Assembly (NCBI GenBank): GCA_025059205.1
Contig: JANXDS010000007.1
Span: 1 to 37,787, forward strand
Source of the DNA: Aigarchaeota archaeon
GTDB lineage: Archaea; Thermoproteota; Nitrososphaeria_A; Caldarchaeales; Wolframiiraptoraceae
Direction: 5' to 3'
DNA: 37,787 nucleotides
In this document: one piece after another, positions 15,861-24,373 of the stretch
How positions within the stretch are numbered: the stretch's first letter is position 1
Layout of the letters: each line of letters begins with the position of its first letter
Position numbers and translations under genes: made by a program
The notes under the pieces: model-generated
What the model was told of the DNA's origin: nothing
What the model saw: only the letters and a program-made list of their open reading frames with translations
Database searches by the model: none

Positions 15861-16706
15861 ATGGTAAAGAAAAAGAAGAAACAATCAAAGGGGGATAAGC
15901 CGACCAAGAAGACGCGTCGGCATTTCTTTTTGTTAATCGCACTTATACCGTTAGTAGTAATGATAGCTGGCATATCGCTCTGGATTTTTTATCCTCCCTC
16001 ATCAAGCGATCAGTCTATAACACTAAAATGTCCGAGAGCAAGTAAAGGAGGTAAAGTTGCTGCAATAGTTGATGGTCTCTCCATTGACTTCCCAAATCAA
16101 AAACTGATTGAGGAACTAAAATCCATATTGATGAGAGATGGCTATGTGGTTGACGTATTTCAAGGTTCTGATGTGACGCTAAACCTTTATAGATGTATAC
16201 CCTCAATGGGTTACGACCTAATAATCTTCAGAATTCACAGCGCTATTTTTAACCCTCAACTCGTTCCAAAGGAGGAACTCTTCCCTGCCTTCTTCACTAC
16301 TGAAAGGTACAGCATGGAAAAATACCTAAACGAGCAGTTCAGTGGTCTAGTTGTCCCAGCAACCCCTATAACACCAGGGCTTTCATCGACAGAGACAACT
16401 CAATACTTTGCGGTAACACCTGGCATCTTCGTGCAGGCAAGTGGACACTTCGACGACACTGTGATAATCGTCTCGAGTTGCTTCGGTGCAATAACAGATA
16501 AGGCCGCCAAAGTATTCCTGGAAAAAGGCGCATCGGTTTATATCGGCTGGGATGGTTTGGTATCTGTTGATCATATGGATAGGGCCACGCTCTTATTAAT
16601 CCAAGAGATTGTGAAAGACGTAGACCCATATGATGCAACATTAAAAGTCAACATCATATTAGGTCCAGACCCTAACTCTGGTGGACGGCTTATAGCATTC
16701 CGATAA
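15861..16706 (+). CDS. Membrane-anchored protein with possible caspase-like (clan CD) fold
   Basis: 281 residues. A Lys/Arg-rich N-terminus (1-21) and one membrane segment (about 22-43, FFLLIALIPLVVMIAGISLW) suggest a signal anchor with the rest outside the cell. The soluble domain begins KVAAIVDGLSIDFPN (65-79). It has two features of clan CD cysteine peptidases: a hydrophobic strand ending in His (DLIIFRIHSA, His126), and about 80 residues later a hydrophobic strand ending in Cys (TVIIVSSCFGA, Cys207). The spacing and order fit a caspase/gingipain/C11-like dyad, but the His is followed by Ser, not Gly. The family is not recognised and the enzymatic call is inference. A CARDB-repeat protein follows after 62 nt on the same strand. 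Confidence 0.65.
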   Translation: MVKKKKKQSKGDKPTKKTRRHFFLLIALIPLVVMIAGISLWIFYPPSSSDQSITLKCPRASKGGKVAAIVDGLSIDFPNQKLIEELKSILMRDGYVVDVFQGSDVTLNLYRCIPSMGYDLIIFRIHSAIFNPQLVPKEELFPAFFTTERYSMEKYLNEQFSGLVVPATPITPGLSSTETTQYFAVTPGIFVQASGHFDDTVIIVSSCFGAITDKAAKVFLEKGASVYIGWDGLVSVDHMDRATLLLIQEIVKDVDPYDATLKVNIILGPDPNSGGRLIAFR

Positions 16707-16768
16707 TACCTCCTTACTTCGGCTCAGCACTCCTACAAAAAATTTATAAAAACTATAAAAACTTATAT

Positions 16769-19315
16769 ATGCATTTTAAAAATGATACAAACATGTTAAG
16801 AAACATGCTAAGGTATGACCGCTGTATTTCAGTAATTTTAATTTTGTTAATGTTAACTTTGGCATTGGTTGCAGGCGCTGCCTTGGTACCTTATGCTGCT
16901 GGTGCGACAACATGGCCTTCTGACACAGAATGGATTTTGATCGATATGGATAAGAATGAAGACGGTAGTGTGGATGATTGGAGAGATGTGAAGAATGCAT
17001 ATTACTATTTTGATGATACATATCTATACCTAAGGCTCGAGTGCTATGCTACACCGGGCTCCAAATGGCCTGCAGATAACGCACGTTATAAGTGGTTCAT
17101 TAACACAACACAACTTTTATACATGAGCGGAGGGAACATAATCGGTGCAAGTTATCTATTATTTGTAGAGGATACGAACAATGATGGGACTGGCGAGATA
17201 TACTTGCTCAAAGACATTGTTCTTGATGGAAAGTTTGACGAATACGGTCCCGGACAAGCATATGACTATAGGAATTATAAAATAACTGATCCAACAAATG
17301 CAACCTTTAGAATAACAGGCAAATACATAGATATGAAGGTAAAGTGGGCATCCTTACATAAACCTGAATCCTATGGATTGATGTGGTCGACAGATCAAGA
17401 AAACCCAAATCTTAACCAATCTCCGACAACAGATCATCCAGACGAAGGAATGGCACTGGTAGTTCATGATGTGGTCGCCGTAAGACAGGAGGTAGACAAA
17501 ACTGAGGCTGAGCAGGGCGATATTGTAAAGATTACTGTTTATATAGAGAATAGGGGGACCGTTAAAGAATCCTTCGATGTAGTGGCTTACTTCGGACCGA
17601 GAGTGACTTGTGTTCAAAGAGTAGAGAATTTGCCTGCTGGAGGTTCAACTACTGTAGAGTTTCATTGTCCAACAAAAGATGTTGAGCCTGGGATTTATGT
17701 AATAAGAGCCTTCGTGGATTCAGCAGGCGAAATAGTTGAGATTAATGAAAAAAACAATTGGTGCACCGCTCCCGCGAGTGTTACCGTGAAGGTTCACGAT
17801 GTCGCTGCAATAACCCAGACTACTAACACCACATCTGTTGTACAAGGAGGTGCTGTCAAAATAGATGTGGTTGTTAAAAATCTTGGAAACTTCACCGAGA
17901 CTTTTAATGTAACAATATATTATGACGGCACTATAATAGGTGGGCAAACCGTTAGCGGGTTAGATCCAAATGCTGAAACAACTGTAAGTTTTATCTGGGA
18001 TACGGATTATGTTGATCCTGGGACATATTTCATAAAAGCATTCGTTGATTCGTCCAGGGAGATAGACGAGTATGATGAGCTGAACAACAACTGTACTACA
18101 ATCACACCGGTCTTAATTCTTTCAGCTACAGAACCAGGAATATCCGTCGAAAAAACCATTGCCAGAGTGGTTAGTGGTCCAGATCCACCTATAGTAGGTT
18201 TTCAAACCGAATACGAGATAAAAATCTTCGTAACAAATATTGGAAACTTCCAATTATTCAATGTAAACGTGACAGACACCGGGTTGAACTTAAGTTTTAC
18301 AATAGACACTCTAGATCCAGGAAAGATCTATAAGTATAACCATACATTAAGCTTAGAACCAGATGAGCCCGGGGATATCATACTCAATATTGGACAAAAT
18401 CTCAAAGCCGAGGGTAGAACAGAGGATTACACATATGTGGAGGATACGGCTGATGTAGACCTAGTCGTTACCGCATACGTTAGAGATGTTAAAGCAGTTA
18501 GCCAGACTCCATTAAAAACAACTGTAATCCAAGGAGAGATGGTTGGAATAGATGTGGTTGTGGAGAATGCTGGAGATTATTATGCCGAGACATTCAACGT
18601 AACGCTATACTATAGTTCGGATGGAACGACGTGGACTCCGATAGAGTTGGTAGATACGATCAGGGTCTTTAATCTTGAAAAGGGTAATAATATTACGCTA
18701 AGATTTGTTTGGGACACACATAACATAGAACCAGGGGTGTATTACATACGTGCTGTAGCGGATTCCGAAGAAGAAATACCCGAAACCTATGAGGAAAACA
18801 ACGTTTGCACTCAAGAGGCGGCGGTAGAGGTCCAGATTCATGACATTGTAGCCGTGAGCCAGAGTGTAAACGCAACCAAGGTAACACAAGGAGGTATTGT
18901 TAAAATCTCTGGACTGTTAAGAAACGACGGTAGCGAGGCCGAAGAGTTTATCGTAAGGTGCTACTACGGAGCACCGGAAATACCGCCTGTACAGATAGGA
19001 TCTGATCAAACTATAAACCTAGCGCCAGGACAGGAAATAACTGTGGAGTTTATATGGGATACCAGCAACGTAGCTCCTGGAACCTACTGGATAGAAATCT
19101 GGGCATTACCCGTAGTAGGCGAGTTGGATACCCATGACAACACGTGTACAGTTGAGACACCAGTTACTATAAAGGCTTACTATGTGGGCGGTGAAATCGT
19201 TACCGTTCCAGTTCTCAGCATTCTCAACGCAGTAATCATCGCCATCCTAGCGGTAGCCCTAGCCGTAACGGCGATACTCTTAATACGTGTGATACCCGTG
19301 TTGAAGAACAAATAA
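16769..19315 (+). CDS. Large CARDB-repeat cell-surface protein
   Basis: Up to 848 residues. A signal peptide (hydrophobic VILILLMLTLALVAGAALV, ending near AAGA) is followed by a domain of about 180 residues resembling DOMON/CBM9-type surface modules (DMDKNEDGSVDDWRDVKNAYYYF). Then come CARDB-type repeats, each beginning HDV.A(V/I)..Q and ending in (N/D)N.C. Two lie before and two after a different Ig-like segment (EPGISVEKTIARVVSGPDPP). The end is a membrane helix (about 815-843) and a basic tail. There are many N-glycosylation sequons. It is anchored in the membrane with the repeats outside, and is probably adhesive or structural. ATG 16769 lies about 25 nt after a TATA box (possible leaderless start); ATG 16793 is an alternative. 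Confidence 0.85.
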   Translation: MHFKNDTNMLRNMLRYDRCISVILILLMLTLALVAGAALVPYAAGATTWPSDTEWILIDMDKNEDGSVDDWRDVKNAYYYFDDTYLYLRLECYATPGSKWPADNARYKWFINTTQLLYMSGGNIIGASYLLFVEDTNNDGTGEIYLLKDIVLDGKFDEYGPGQAYDYRNYKITDPTNATFRITGKYIDMKVKWASLHKPESYGLMWSTDQENPNLNQSPTTDHPDEGMALVVHDVVAVRQEVDKTEAEQGDIVKITVYIENRGTVKESFDVVAYFGPRVTCVQRVENLPAGGSTTVEFHCPTKDVEPGIYVIRAFVDSAGEIVEINEKNNWCTAPASVTVKVHDVAAITQTTNTTSVVQGGAVKIDVVVKNLGNFTETFNVTIYYDGTIIGGQTVSGLDPNAETTVSFIWDTDYVDPGTYFIKAFVDSSREIDEYDELNNNCTTITPVLILSATEPGISVEKTIARVVSGPDPPIVGFQTEYEIKIFVTNIGNFQLFNVNVTDTGLNLSFTIDTLDPGKIYKYNHTLSLEPDEPGDIILNIGQNLKAEGRTEDYTYVEDTADVDLVVTAYVRDVKAVSQTPLKTTVIQGEMVGIDVVVENAGDYYAETFNVTLYYSSDGTTWTPIELVDTIRVFNLEKGNNITLRFVWDTHNIEPGVYYIRAVADSEEEIPETYEENNVCTQEAAVEVQIHDIVAVSQSVNATKVTQGGIVKISGLLRNDGSEAEEFIVRCYYGAPEIPPVQIGSDQTINLAPGQEITVEFIWDTSNVAPGTYWIEIWALPVVGELDTHDNTCTVETPVTIKAYYVGGEIVTVPVLSILNAVIIAILAVALAVTAILLIRVIPVLKNK

Positions 19316-19340
19316 CAAAACCTTCATAATTTTTTTAAAC

Positions 19341-19367
19341 GTTTAGACACTATGGTGTCGAAAAAAT
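19341..19367. terminator. Bidirectional terminator between convergent genes
   Basis: GACAC (19346-19350), loop TATG, GTGTC (19355-19359), flanked by a T-run on the left (19329-19337) and an A-run on the right. It lies between the CARDB gene and the convergent glutamate synthase-domain gene and could serve both directions. Confidence 0.6.
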
Positions 19368-19399
19368 TAAAGAAAGTAAGATAATGTCGGAGAGATAAT

Positions 19400-20998
19400 T
19401 TAACCATCCAGGAGTACAGATTCTATAGCTTCGGCCTCTGATTCCTCAGCGAGAGGTATACCCGTGACCTTTGCAGCCCTCTCACTCAAAGCAAAGATAT
19501 CGTTCCTCGAGATCAAGTATAGCTTAAACTTTCTCAACCCTGCTAGGAGTTGCTGCATGCCTATTCTTATCCTCTCCATGTAGCCGTAGAGACCTATGGC
19601 ACCCCATGGTATTGCGGATAAGTTCCCAATCTTCCTCTTAAGTTCCGAGAAGGCTATAAAGAACTTCTCTGGATCCGTGCCATAGTATCTTGAGAAGGTC
19701 ACTGGAAGCTTGCCTTCTTTGGTTAGCTTCACGAAATACTCAGCCTTCATCACGGCGGTTAAAATCGCCCTCCCAATTACCGCGGCCTTGACGAACGGTT
19801 GGTCGCCAAAGTTGCTCATGGCTATCGATTTTAGTATTTGGGTCTCGTTGATGAAACCACCTGCCATAACTATGTCCGGGACATGTTTGCCCCTCTTCCT
19901 CAAGAGTTGAGCGCACTTTAATACCAGAGCCTCTAGGTAAACAGTCGGTATACCCATCTCATCCATCATCGGGACGGGACTCATTCCGGTCCCACCTTCG
20001 CATCCGTCAAACGTTATGTAATCTATCTTTGCCTCAGATGCTATCTTCATCGTGTATGCAGTCGCGGTAGGCCTATATGCTCCTGTCTTGAGGCTTATGT
20101 GTTTCGCCCCTGCCTCCCTGAGTCTATCTATTCCCTCAAGGAAGTCTTCTTTTGATACTATACCAACACGACTATGCCTCTCAAAACTCTGTATGTATCC
20201 AGACTTGAACGCCTCTTGGATCTCTTGGTCCTCTGGATCTGGTATGACGAGGTATCCCCTCCTCTTCAACATCAATGCCTTGTCTAAGTCGAAGACTCTG
20301 ACCTCTCCGCCGATAGCTTTTGCTCCCTGCCCCCATTTCCTCTCAATTATCTCGACGTCGAGTTTGCTTATGGCATAAAGGTCCACACCTAGCCTTTCAT
20401 CCTCGACGTTCGTCTGAACTGCTATGCCGCCATACTTCCCGTCCCAAAACTCTCTGTACGCCCTGACCCTTTCCTCGAGAGCTGGAGACTTAACGATTTT
20501 CCCGCCGCTGATCACCGCATCCGGATCCATTCCGCCAACGTTCTCACCTACCGTTACGATTATTCCTGAGAGGGCCGAACCCACAGCAACGCTCCTCCAA
20601 TGCCTGGCCGCAACCGCCGTGGAGCCAAGAGCACCTGTGACCACAGGCATCTTCAATCTTATTCCGCCGACCACGGTCTCTACATCAACGTTCGGGAACA
20701 ACGCCTTGTCCGGGTCCGGCTCTATTCCCTCAGTGCCTCGAACTTCGCAGTGGAAATTAAAGTGACTCCAGTCAAGCCCATAGTCCTTTACGGCTCCTGC
20801 AGTGGACTGACCAAAGAGAAACGGAGCAGGATATAGCGCCTCCCTCCCCCTGAAGGCAGAGAGACATATCTCGCAGACGAATGGGCACTCCTCTATACAT
20901 ATAGGGCACATCCCCGAGACGAACGCTGGGTCGTCAACCCTAAGCGAGGTCCAAGTCGTCGACTTAGAGTTTAAATACCTCGAGTCCACACGCACCAC
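19400..20998 (-). CDS. FMN-binding glutamate synthase-domain protein (GltB2/MgsC-like)
   Basis: 532 residues. The N-terminus has a cysteine cluster C-x2-C-x3-C-x3-C-x2-C (CPICIEECPFVCEIC, about 31-45), likely holding an Fe-S centre. The rest is the TIM-barrel FMN domain of glutamate synthase: MPVVTGALGSTAVAARHWR, IKLKTG-type HISLKTGAYRPTA, then DYITFDGCEGGTGMSPVPM, AGGFINETQILKSIAMSNFG and KAAVIGRAILTAVM. Bacterial GltB has GHDGGTGASP at the central motif; the DGCEGGTGMSP form is unusual. No glutaminase domain is present. It would make glutamate from 2-oxoglutarate with a partner supplying ammonia, or act as an N-methylglutamate synthase C-type subunit. nrpR lies just upstream on the same strand. 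Confidence 0.83.
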   Translation of the reverse strand: MVRVDSRYLNSKSTTWTSLRVDDPAFVSGMCPICIEECPFVCEICLSAFRGREALYPAPFLFGQSTAGAVKDYGLDWSHFNFHCEVRGTEGIEPDPDKALFPNVDVETVVGGIRLKMPVVTGALGSTAVAARHWRSVAVGSALSGIIVTVGENVGGMDPDAVISGGKIVKSPALEERVRAYREFWDGKYGGIAVQTNVEDERLGVDLYAISKLDVEIIERKWGQGAKAIGGEVRVFDLDKALMLKRRGYLVIPDPEDQEIQEAFKSGYIQSFERHSRVGIVSKEDFLEGIDRLREAGAKHISLKTGAYRPTATAYTMKIASEAKIDYITFDGCEGGTGMSPVPMMDEMGIPTVYLEALVLKCAQLLRKRGKHVPDIVMAGGFINETQILKSIAMSNFGDQPFVKAAVIGRAILTAVMKAEYFVKLTKEGKLPVTFSRYYGTDPEKFFIAFSELKRKIGNLSAIPWGAIGLYGYMERIRIGMQQLLAGLRKFKLYLISRNDIFALSERAAKVTGIPLAEESEAEAIESVLLDG

Positions 20999-21043
20999 CT
21001 CATAAACTTTTTTTAGGAATTCGAGAGCAGTAATTTATAAAGT

Positions 21044-21072
21044 TTATGGAAAAAGGTTGCCGTTTTCCATAA
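21044..21072. promoter_or_regulatory. Perfect 10-bp inverted repeat upstream of the glutamate synthase-domain gene
   Basis: TTATGGAAAA (21044-21053) and TTTTCCATAA (21063-21072) are separated by 9 nt. On the minus strand a TATA box (TTTATAAATT, about 21031-21041) follows immediately, so the repeat covers the BRE region: a typical repressor or activator site. It also lies just past the nrpR stop and could act as its terminator. The half-site contains GGAA/TTCC like NrpR operators, but with N13 rather than N6 spacing. Confidence 0.55.
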
Positions 21073-21087
21073 GAAGCTGGATTTGTG

Positions 21088-22065
21088 TTAGATCTTCTTC
21101 ATGTCACCTATATTTATAAGACAGTGTGGAGCGAATACGTCGACCTCTAATCCGGCCTCTTTTATCGCAGCAGCCGGTGTAACTCCACCGACCATAGAGA
21201 ATCCGAACCTATCCATCGATACTGGGATCCCAAGGACATGTTCATTGGGCACACCTATTGTTAAGACCCCGCCCCAACCCCTTTTCTCAAGTTTTTCGAG
21301 TACCATAATCACCTCATCCCTTGCAAGCGCTGGTATCTCCCTCACATTTGCTGGTATTACTCCTGACCCGCTCTCAAGAACTCTCAGAATTGTAGTTGCT
21401 TGTTTGTAGATGAAAAACTCCAAAGGGTGAACCGTAACATGTTCATACGAGATTATGTCCACAAATCTTATGGGCTTACCTTTTAAGAACTGAACTAGGC
21501 CTCCATACTTCAAGAGCAGAGGGATTCCGCGCTTTAGCAGAACACCGTCGACCGTTAAGTTGCAGATAGTCAGGATCGCTATCTTACCACTCGGAACCGA
21601 TAGTTCTTTATACTCTTCTTCCTCATCTAAGATCTTCACGTATGGCGATGGTAAGAGTTTTGCATCGTAGAGGTCCCTTATTATTTTGAGTGCGGTTTCC
21701 TCAAAATTTTTATCTATTACAAAGACGTTTGTCACGACCTCACCAACGTTGCTATCAGGGTTGTAGGTCACTTTGTAAGCCAATGTTAAATACTCTGTCA
21801 AGATCGATCCCATCCTTTCGTAGGCTAAAGCCTTGCTGAGCTCCTCAATCCCAGCGCTCGTAATCGTTCTTCCTATCTTTTCATGACCTTCTACAAATCC
21901 ACGCTCCTCCAAAATCTTAAGGTGGTATCTTACCGCCCTTTCGCTCAAGAAGAATCCTCTCTTCATAAGCTCCCTCTGTATGATTGATGATCCCACAGGT
22001 TCGTTATGTCCGCTCAAGATCCTCAGAATCTCAATCTGCTTTCTATAGGCTTCGTCACGGAACAT
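21088..22065 (-). CDS. nrpR: NrpR-like nitrogen regulator (HTH plus one NrpR domain)
   Basis: 325 residues. A winged helix occupies about 1-70 (EILRILSGHNEPVGSSIIQRELMKRG, SERAVRYHLKILEERGFVEG), followed by one NrpR/DUF128 domain with KIAILTICNLTVDGVLLKRGIP, and ending in HEVL-type EHVLGIPVSMDRFGFSMVGGVTPAAAIKEAG and DVFAPH. In methanogens NrpR represses glnA, nif and related genes and releases DNA on binding 2-oxoglutarate. Methanogen forms carry one or two NrpR domains; this one has one. Neighbouring glutamate synthase-domain and, 9 kb away, glutamine synthetase genes are natural targets. Confidence 0.88.
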   Translation of the reverse strand: MFRDEAYRKQIEILRILSGHNEPVGSSIIQRELMKRGFFLSERAVRYHLKILEERGFVEGHEKIGRTITSAGIEELSKALAYERMGSILTEYLTLAYKVTYNPDSNVGEVVTNVFVIDKNFEETALKIIRDLYDAKLLPSPYVKILDEEEEYKELSVPSGKIAILTICNLTVDGVLLKRGIPLLLKYGGLVQFLKGKPIRFVDIISYEHVTVHPLEFFIYKQATTILRVLESGSGVIPANVREIPALARDEVIMVLEKLEKRGWGGVLTIGVPNEHVLGIPVSMDRFGFSMVGGVTPAAAIKEAGLEVDVFAPHCLINIGDMKKI

Positions 22066-22241
22066 GAAGAATTCAAGCCAAAAAATGCGTTATGGTTCAA
22101 TTTAATCCTTAACCTCATCAACTCTTAAAATATCGAAAGTGAAGATGTAAGTTCATGTAGGCAAGACACCTTAATTAGGTTAAGTAAGTTAAGTTAGATA
22201 AACATGGTGTATAAGTAGCGAACGTTTTTGATAAACTGAAG

Positions 22242-22326
22242 TGCGGGGGGTGGGATTTGAACCCACGAACCCCTGCGGGACAGGAGCCTCAGTCCTGCGC
22301 CGTTGACCAGGCTTGGCAACCCCCGC
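22242..22326 (-). tRNA. tRNA-Leu (anticodon GAG)
   Basis: On the minus strand a complete cloverleaf begins GCGGGGGTTGCC. It has a 7-bp acceptor GCGGGGG/CCCCCGC, an anticodon stem CAGGA/TCCTG with loop CTGAGGC (anticodon GAG), a long class II variable arm (TCCCGCAGGGG) and a T arm GTGGGTTCAAATCCCAC. The discriminator base is A. No intron and no encoded CCA. An A/T-rich promoter lies upstream beyond 22355. Confidence 0.96.
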
Positions 22327-22411
22327 GTTCTTGACTCAACAAAGGAGTTAGGTCCATCCTTCTAATAAAAATTTCACCGGAGGATGTATAAAACCTCGAA
22401 TAAATGACGTA

Positions 22412-24223
22412 TTAAATCACGTCCCTCTCGGGGATGGGCATCATTTTTATGAATTCCTTTTGGAATTCCGGCTCGGCTGCTAACTCCACGTATTCTATTT
22501 TTCTAGCAACCTCTTGTGCAAAACCTCTCAGAGTCTTTGAGAGGAGCATGGCCCTTGCACCTGCGCCGGCAGCGTTTCCGACAATCCTTACCCTGCTCAA
22601 TTCTACGTCGGGATACAATCCTATAGTTTTTGCCGATATAGGGTTAAGGAAGAAGCCAAAGGTACCGGCAACATAAAGTCTTTCAACTTCAGACATATTT
22701 ACCTTAAGCTTCTTCATCAAAATGTTCATGCCGGTCCTTATTGCTGCCTTTGCTAGCTGTATTTCCCTGATGTCTTTTTGTGTCAACGTTATATCCTCAC
22801 CGATTGCCGTATTCTCTTTGTATTCTATGACAAACTCCGGATAACCTCTATCGCTCATCCTTATACGTTTTGTGCCTGCGTTCATGTTCAGTCTCCCTGA
22901 CTTGTCGATCAGACCTACCGTGAATAGACCGGCGATTATGTCAACGACGGCTGAACCAGTTATACCTCTCGGTCTTACGTTACCTATAACACTATAGTTT
23001 ATCTCGCCGTCCGCCATCACCTCCGCCCTGTATATCGCGCCTGTGACGGCTCGCATTCCGTAGGTTATATGCGCACCCTCGAACGCAGGCCCGGATGCGG
23101 TCGAGCACGCAACGAGTCTTTCATCTTTCTTTACGACTATCTCTGTGTTGGTACCTATGTCGACTAAAATTACAGGACTCGTATGTTCCTGCATATTGGT
23201 TGCCACGATATCTGCGACAACATCTGAACCTATGTATCCCGCAATCAAGGGCGGCATGAAGACTCTAGCTTCGGCGTTCGCACGTATACCTATACTTTCG
23301 GCCATAAGGCACATAGATTCTCTCGTGATAGGTGTGTATGGAAAGTATGCCAACCTTTTCGGCTCAATACATAAAAGGATATGGTGCATGATGGTATTGC
23401 CAACTATCACTAACTCGTAAACGTCCTCAACACTGGTTCCAGTTGCATTGCATGCTCTCTTCATGAGTTCGTTTATGCAGCCAACTATCTTCTCTTGCAA
23501 TCCCTTAACGCCCTCTTTAAGGGCATAGTCAAGTCTAGATATGACGTCTTCACCATAAGCTATCTGCGGATTGATATCGGAAACGGTGGATAGCGTCTTA
23601 CCGTTTGTTAAGTCGACAAGGTATCCGGCCACCTTAGTGGTACCCACGTCAAACGCGAAGCCGAGCGGTCTGCAGCTTTCCCGTACATCTACTACCTCAT
23701 CGTCGTAAATTATGAGCGAGAACTTTTTCTCAACACCTACGTCAGCCATACGGGAAAACTTCTGTAATGCGTGCAGGCTGAATCGCTTTTTCATACCTGA
23801 TGGGAGTATAACCTCGTCTAGTACACCTCGCGCCTTGCTGGGTAGTGTGGCTTCAACGTTTTGGATCACCGGATCAAACCGTTCTTCGAACAACCAACCC
23901 TCAACCAACAAAATGTATTCGCCTGACCTGCTCTCGCTTGGTACAAACACGGATATCTCGTTCTCTTTCAATATCTTACATCTACAGGAAAGCCTATAAC
24001 CCTCATTCAGCTTCTTTGGTGTGAGCGCTACTTTTTCATCCTCGGTTATGGCAGACAGGCTGTCTGAGCCGGCGAGTATCCTAACCATACACTTTCCGCA
24101 TAGAGCCTTTCCGTTACAAGGCCCTATAAGGTCTACACCCGCCCTACGGGCAACCTCAAGCAACGATTCGCCTATGTTCGCTTCAGCTCTTTTCCCTTCT
24201 GGTGTGAAGTTGACGATGACCAT
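22412..24223 (-). CDS. RACo-like reductive activator of corrinoid proteins ([2Fe-2S] + DUF4445/ASKHA)
   Basis: 603 residues. The N-terminal plant-type ferredoxin domain has Cys36, Cys42, Cys45 and Cys80 (C-x5-C-x2-C-x34-C), i.e. GPCNGKALCGKC and YRLSC. The large C-terminal part is the ASKHA-type domain of RACo/RamA-like activators: FAFDVGTTKVAGYLVDL, NPQIAYGEDVISRLDYA, ILVDIGTNTEIVVKK, STASGPAFEGAHITYGMRA, YVAGTFGFFLNP and GNAAGAGARAML. Such proteins use ATP and low-potential electrons to return oxidised Co(II) corrinoid to Co(I). It is divergent from the corrinoid protein gene with a shared 150-nt promoter region, which fits that partner exactly. Confidence 0.92.
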   Translation of the reverse strand: MVIVNFTPEGKRAEANIGESLLEVARRAGVDLIGPCNGKALCGKCMVRILAGSDSLSAITEDEKVALTPKKLNEGYRLSCRCKILKENEISVFVPSESRSGEYILLVEGWLFEERFDPVIQNVEATLPSKARGVLDEVILPSGMKKRFSLHALQKFSRMADVGVEKKFSLIIYDDEVVDVRESCRPLGFAFDVGTTKVAGYLVDLTNGKTLSTVSDINPQIAYGEDVISRLDYALKEGVKGLQEKIVGCINELMKRACNATGTSVEDVYELVIVGNTIMHHILLCIEPKRLAYFPYTPITRESMCLMAESIGIRANAEARVFMPPLIAGYIGSDVVADIVATNMQEHTSPVILVDIGTNTEIVVKKDERLVACSTASGPAFEGAHITYGMRAVTGAIYRAEVMADGEINYSVIGNVRPRGITGSAVVDIIAGLFTVGLIDKSGRLNMNAGTKRIRMSDRGYPEFVIEYKENTAIGEDITLTQKDIREIQLAKAAIRTGMNILMKKLKVNMSEVERLYVAGTFGFFLNPISAKTIGLYPDVELSRVRIVGNAAGAGARAMLLSKTLRGFAQEVARKIEYVELAAEPEFQKEFIKMMPIPERDVI

Positions 24224-24301
24224 TCTTCCCTAAATTTAGTTTACGTCTCCTCTAAAAAACCATGCATTTCCGTGGTGCTGGACAACATATCTTTGTGAAT
24301 G

Positions 24302-24339
24302 ATATTTAAGCGCACATTTGTGCTAAAGTATAAATAAAT
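24302..24339. promoter_or_regulatory. Divergent promoters with a central palindrome (activator/methyltransferase genes)
   Basis: A perfect palindrome GCACA-TT-TGTGC lies at 24312-24323. On its right is the plus-strand BRE/TATA AAAGTATAAATAAAT (24325-24339) for the corrinoid gene. On its left is the minus-strand TATA (read as CTTAAATATC, about 24301-24310) for the activator gene. One regulator bound here could control both transcripts. Confidence 0.6.
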
Positions 24340-24373
24340 ATCGGATGAAAGTTTCGTAAATGTGTGACGGAAA

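Noticed and set aside
20052-20765. Plus-strand open frames over the glutamate synthase-domain gene
   Set aside because: They are shadows of the minus-strand gene, with no family-like motifs and no ribosome-binding sites.
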